From positions 47,019 to 111,018 of the forward strand of contig CAYORU010000008.1 in the NCBI GenBank assembly GCA_964406445.1: DNA of 64,000 bases. The letters run 5' to 3'. The notes beneath the pieces are model-generated. The model saw nothing but the letters and a program-made list of their open reading frames with translations. It was not told where the DNA came from and did no database searches. Numbering within the stretch: position 1 is the first letter of the stretch; each line of letters opens with the position of its first letter. The stretch is from SG8-30 sp964406445. GTDB lineage: Bacteria; Pseudomonadota; Gammaproteobacteria; Steroidobacterales; Steroidobacteraceae. Positions 61,189 through 64,000 of the stretch are shown one piece after another. The translations under genes were made by a program, and so were the position numbers.

Positions 61189-62108
61189 CGGACATCGCCG
61201 CGGCGCCGGCGCGCGCCTGGCTCGGCGCGGCGCTGGTGGCCGGCGGCGCCATGCTCTTCGGCGCCAAGGCCGTGGTCGCGAAGCTCATCTACGCGCGCGG
61301 CCTCGACTACGAGTCGGTCGTCCTGCTGCGCTCGACGCTGGCGCTGCCGCTGTTCTGGGCCTGGGCGGTGCACCATGGCGCGACCGGCGCGATCCGCCGC
61401 GCAGGCAGTCGGGTCGCGCTCATGGCAGGCTTCGCCGGCGCGCTGTGCTACTCGCTCGGCTCGCTGCTCGACTTCTACGCACTGACGCTGATCGACGCCG
61501 GCCTCGAGCGGGCGTTGCTATTCACCTACCCCGCCATGGTGGTGCTCACGGTGGCCGTGACGAAGCGTCGCTGGCCCACGCGCAGCGTCTTGGCCGCCGT
61601 CATCATGACGTGGGTCGGCGTGGCGCTCGCGGTCGGCGTGTTCGAGCGCGAGCTGCTCACCGCCAATGCCGTCGGCGCCCTCTGCGTGCTCGCCTGCGCC
61701 GCCACCTTCGCCGCCTACTTCCTGATGAGCGAACGCTACATCCGCGAGGTCGGGCCACTCGCCTTCACTGCCTTCGCCATGACCGGCGCCGCGCTCGGCC
61801 TCATGGCCTGGTACCTGCCGCGCCACGGCGCGCCGCCGCTCGCCCTGGACGGCGCCACCTGGGCGCTCATCGCCGTTCTCGTCCTGCTGTGCACGCTGGC
61901 GCCGACGCTCATGATCGCCGAGGGCATCCGCCGTGTCGGCGCCGAGCGCGGCGCGCTCGTCAGCACCGTCGGCCCGCCGTTCACGATATTCGTGGCCTGG
62001 CTCCTGCTCGACGAGCGCCTGCACGCGGTACAGCTCGCCGGCGCGGCGCTGATCGTGGGCGGAATCCTCGTCGTCGAGCGCGCGAGGATCGGCCGGCGGA
62101 TGGCTTGA
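61185..62108 (+). CDS. EamA/DMT-family transporter
   Basis: The 307-residue inner-membrane protein has ten predicted helices in two EamA repeats (LVAGGAMLFGAKAVVAKLIY at the N-terminus; STVGPPFTIFVAWLLLDERL near the end). The start is a TTG at 61185 overlapping the nitroreductase stop. DMT transporters move metabolites of many kinds; here it may export a product of, or import a substrate for, the upstream enzymes. It ends the operon; I see no clear terminator behind it. Confidence 0.9.
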   Translation: MTDIAAAPARAWLGAALVAGGAMLFGAKAVVAKLIYARGLDYESVVLLRSTLALPLFWAWAVHHGATGAIRRAGSRVALMAGFAGALCYSLGSLLDFYALTLIDAGLERALLFTYPAMVVLTVAVTKRRWPTRSVLAAVIMTWVGVALAVGVFERELLTANAVGALCVLACAATFAAYFLMSERYIREVGPLAFTAFAMTGAALGLMAWYLPRHGAPPLALDGATWALIAVLVLLCTLAPTLMIAEGIRRVGAERGALVSTVGPPFTIFVAWLLLDERLHAVQLAGAALIVGGILVVERARIGRRMA

Positions 62109-62223
62109 GGCGTGACAGGACTGGCAGCATCTGCGCGGATCATCGGCGAACGTATCGACCGCTCGCCTGAAGGATGACGGAGCTGATGCGAACTCCCGTG
62201 GCACATCACAACTACGGCAAAAA

Positions 62224-62252
62224 TTGGCAATCTTTGCCAGTCGCGCTAGAGT
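62224..62252 (+). promoter_or_regulatory. parDE promoter with overlapping palindromic operator
   Basis: TTGGCA (62224-62229), 17 bp, TAGAGT (62247-62252), 20 bp before parD. A perfect dyad TGGCAATCTTTGCCA (62225-62239) covers the -35 and the start of the spacer, and one more GGCAA half-site lies just upstream. That is the layout of autorepressed toxin-antitoxin promoters, where ParD would bind. Confidence 0.7.
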
Positions 62253-62271
62253 CGCTGCAGGAGGTGACCGG

Positions 62272-62538
62272 ATGACGCTCAACATCAACCTGACCCCGCA
62301 GCTCGAGGCGCTGGTACGCGACAAGGTCGCCTCGGGCCGTTATAGCTCGGCGAGTGAGGTGGTCCGCGAGGCGCTGCGACTGCTGGAGGAACAGGACCAG
62401 CTGCGGGCCCTGCGGCTGGAAAGCCTGCGCCAGGCCCTCCGAGAGGGCCTCGACAGCGGCAGCGCCGGCCCGCTCGACCTCGAGGCCGTCAAGGCCCGCG
62501 GGCGCGCCCGGCTGAAGAAGACGAAGATCGCGCCCTGA
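62272..62538 (+). CDS. parD: ParD-family antitoxin
   Basis: The 88-residue protein has an N-terminal ribbon-helix-helix (LNINLTPQLEALVRDKVASG then RYSSASEVVREALRLLEEQD), which binds DNA and dimerises. A C-terminal tail (LDLEAVKARGRARLKK) would wrap the ParE toxin. GCAGGAGG lies 6-7 bases before the ATG. parE follows after 7 bp. The module sits where GC content begins to drop, consistent with acquired DNA. Confidence 0.93.
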   Translation: MTLNINLTPQLEALVRDKVASGRYSSASEVVREALRLLEEQDQLRALRLESLRQALREGLDSGSAGPLDLEAVKARGRARLKKTKIAP

Positions 62539-62545
62539 CGCGAGA

Positions 62546-62860
62546 GTGCCGCCGTTGCCCCGGCTGACCCATACCAGGCGTGCCGCCCGGGATCTCGAAG
62601 ACATCTGGCTGCACGTGGCGCTCGACAACCCCGCGGCGGCGGACGCGCTCCTCGACCAGATCGGCCACGCCTGCGCCCTGCTCGCGGACAACCCGGCCCT
62701 CGGCCGGGCGCGGCCCGGGCTGATGCCGGGCCTGCGCTCGTTCGTTGCCCTCAGTACCTACGTCCTGTTCTACCGGCCGGTGGGCCCTGACCTCGAGCTG
62801 GTGCGGGTGCTGCACGCCGCGCGGGACGTGGACGCCGTCTTCGGGGAGGCGGCGCCGTGA
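62546..62860 (+). CDS. parE: ParE/RelE-superfamily toxin
   Basis: The 104-residue protein has the ParE pattern: RLTHTRRAARDLEDIWLHVA, LLADNPALGRARPGLMPGLR, STYVLFYRPVGPDLELVRVL and HAARDV. ParE toxins poison DNA gyrase; RelE members cleave mRNA. The HAARD end and the ParD partner favour ParE. A GTG at 62546 gives a start 7 bp after parD; a TTG at 62555 is possible. No second-site mutation or stop is seen, so the toxin should be functional. Confidence 0.92.
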   Translation: MPPLPRLTHTRRAARDLEDIWLHVALDNPAAADALLDQIGHACALLADNPALGRARPGLMPGLRSFVALSTYVLFYRPVGPDLELVRVLHAARDVDAVFGEAAP

Positions 62861-63217
62861 GCGCCTCCCGGTGCCGCCCGGTGACGAACGCGTCTGCATT
62901 GACTCGAAGGAAGACACCATGAGTGCCGAGACCCAAACCCTGATCTAGAAGCTCAAGGCCCTGCCGCCCCGTGCGGATCGTCGCTTGCCGTGGGATCGCT
63001 GCGATCCGGGGCAATGTCGTCCGCTGGGATATTCTCGACCACCATGCCGATCATCAGCGCTCCTCCGAAAGTTCTGTATCGTGCACTTCCGGACAACGCG
63101 CATGCGCCATAGCCGCCGTTGGCTCGCTTTGCTAGGGGCGGTGCTTCTCGTCTACGCCGGTTACGAATGGTGGGGACAAGCGCATCCGCCGCGTTTGCGC
63201 CCCTCGCAGCAACAGCA
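62861..63217. other. Low-coding stretch with gene remnants
   Basis: This 357-bp stretch has lower GC than the rest of the window. It holds the interrupted antitoxin start at 62919 and a small membrane ORF from 63102. Otherwise I see no intact gene, terminator or repeat. Confidence 0.55.
62919..62990 (+). pseudogene. Antitoxin remnant interrupted by a TAG
   Basis: AAGGA precedes an ATG that encodes MSAETQTLI, then TAG, then in frame KLKALPP. From memory MSAETxTLIxKxKALPPER is the start of a common small antitoxin family (DUF2281-like, often paired with PIN or PemK-type toxins). After ALPP the match ends. The TAG replaces a codon usually Glu, Gln or Ala. It is probably a decayed second toxin-antitoxin locus behind parDE. 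Confidence 0.5.
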
Positions 63218-63230
63218 TCATCGGCTGTGA
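63102..63230 (+). CDS. Possible small single-pass membrane peptide
   Basis: A 42-codon frame encodes a basic N-terminus (MRHSRR), one hydrophobic helix (LALLGAVLLVYAGYEWW) and a polar His/Gln/Pro-rich tail. The shape is that of a real small membrane protein, but I see no strong ribosome binding site and cannot name a family. Its end overlaps the convergent hypothetical gene by 13 bp. Confidence 0.35.
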   Translation: MRHSRRWLALLGAVLLVYAGYEWWGQAHPPRLRPSQQQHHRL

Positions 63231-63943
63231 GCCTGAGTTACCTCGTCCTCTTCAGCTGCAAACTGCGCAATCTTGTCGGCAAGGTTATCGTGCCCGAAGA
63301 AGTCAACACAGATGCGGTTTTCCGCGAACTCGTTCGTCCGGCGCACGCTGATGCCACCAAGTGTCGCGACGCGCGTCGAGAACTCAGGCCAGTCGAAATC
63401 CGGGTTAGGACTGCAGCCGTCGGGCGGAAATGCCGCGTGCAAGAGATCGCTGTGGACGTTCTCGCCGAGCGATAGGTCGATCGGCAACAGTATCGGGACC
63501 GCGGATTCCATTGACTCGTTGACCTGTAGCATCCACTGCAATGCCGACACTGGCACTGCGGCCAGGGTCGCGATTCGGATGCGAGTACCGCATTCCACGA
63601 TCGTCTCAGGCCATCGCTTCTCCAGCAATGGAACGGATCCCAACATCGGAGAACGCCAGAGCCCTCGACGCCTGACCACGGCGGTGTTCGGCTGAAGCGT
63701 GCTCGTGGCGATGAATAGGAAAGTAGTTAAGCGCAACTGCCTCGCAATCACATTGATTCGATGGGCGAGGCCAGCACCGACTCGACGCTGAAGCTTGACT
63801 TGGTCTGCCGAACCCTCCGTCCAGACTATCGTGCTGGCGCAGAGCTTAGGTGCACCTCCTCCGGCTGCTGGCTGCGAGAACAATGGCCAGCCAAGGTTCT
63901 GACGCAGATCTCGGGACAGCTGATGTTCAACGCGGGTAGTCAT
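63218..63943 (-). CDS. Hypothetical protein, atypical composition
   Basis: I do not recognise this protein of 241 residues from the ATG at 63943. The frame is open to the window edge and includes a TTG at 63988, so the true start may lie outside. There is no signal peptide or membrane helix. It is mixed alpha/beta, with SALQWMLQVNESMESAVPIL, ILLPIDLSLGENVHSDLLHA and a C-terminus rich in Asp/Glu (DNLADKIAQFAAEEDEVTQ). Codon use and GC differ clearly from the core genes, which suggests horizontal transfer. It is convergent with the small ORF at 63102. Confidence 0.6.
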   Translation of the reverse strand: MTTRVEHQLSRDLRQNLGWPLFSQPAAGGGAPKLCASTIVWTEGSADQVKLQRRVGAGLAHRINVIARQLRLTTFLFIATSTLQPNTAVVRRRGLWRSPMLGSVPLLEKRWPETIVECGTRIRIATLAAVPVSALQWMLQVNESMESAVPILLPIDLSLGENVHSDLLHAAFPPDGCSPNPDFDWPEFSTRVATLGGISVRRTNEFAENRICVDFFGHDNLADKIAQFAAEEDEVTQAHSR

Positions 63944-64000
63944 AGTGAACCGTCCCGGGTTCTCCGGAGACTTCCGTATCTGAGTCAAGCCGCATGGGCC

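Noticed and set aside
62949..63060. Toxin gene partner downstream of the interrupted antitoxin
   Set aside because: Short frames on both strands (including a 33-codon one on the minus strand) show no toxin family pattern.

Overview
The window is one 64 kb piece of a very GC-rich (roughly 70%) proteobacterial chromosome. Gene order points to Gammaproteobacteria: rplU-rpmA-obgE diverges from ispB, rpsT diverges from murJ, and murJ-ribF-ileS-lspA-ispH runs beside a fimT-pilV-pilW-pilX-pilY1-pilE minor pilin cluster. I cannot name a genus. The genes are dense, with many GTG and TTG starts, and most co-directional neighbours overlap by exactly four bases (ATGA, GTGA or TTGA), so translational coupling is the rule.

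Region 1 (1-14.9 kb, minus strand): a six-gene operon glgB-glgE-treS/pep2-glgX-treZ-treY encodes both arms of the trehalose/alpha-glucan cycle. TreS-Pep2 turns trehalose into maltose-1-phosphate, GlgE and GlgB build branched glucan, and GlgX, TreY and TreZ take glucan back to trehalose. Behind treY lies the first 167 codons of a BchE-like B12/radical-SAM cyclase, cut by the window edge, with two tandem dyad elements upstream of it. A tRNA-Thr(CGT) closes the region.

Region 2 (15.1-31.3 kb): the minor pilin/PilY1 operon (plus strand) converges on ispH-lspA-ileS-ribF-murJ (minus strand). Then come rpsT, a copy of a GGGGACATTC repeat, obgE-rpmA-rplU, ispB and tRNA-Pro(CGG).

Region 3 (31.3-53 kb): mixed metabolism and envelope genes. 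These are a type II NADH dehydrogenase, a D-2-hydroxyacid dehydrogenase with a signal peptide, an SDR, a DUF819 membrane protein, a LapA-domain protein, homospermidine synthase, an exported S9 peptidase coupled to an L,D-transpeptidase, an AttEFGH-like ABC exporter with AttH-like protein, small conserved proteins, a LOG protein, YgiQ and PEP carboxylase. A second, complex copy of the repeat lies between ygiQ and ppc.

Region 4 (53-64 kb, accessory): a TonB-dependent receptor and an exported beta-propeller protein are followed by an amidohydrolase/CoA-transferase pair divergent from an isochorismatase-like hydrolase, a nitroreductase and an EamA transporter. The 8-bp palindrome TGTATACA occurs twice at the receptor promoter and start and once in the divergent CoA-transferase/hydrolase gap, which suggests one regulator for the whole block. 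The last 1.9 kb falls in GC and holds a ParDE module, a stop-interrupted antitoxin remnant, a tiny membrane peptide and an unrecognised protein. No insertion sequence, CRISPR array or rRNA was seen.
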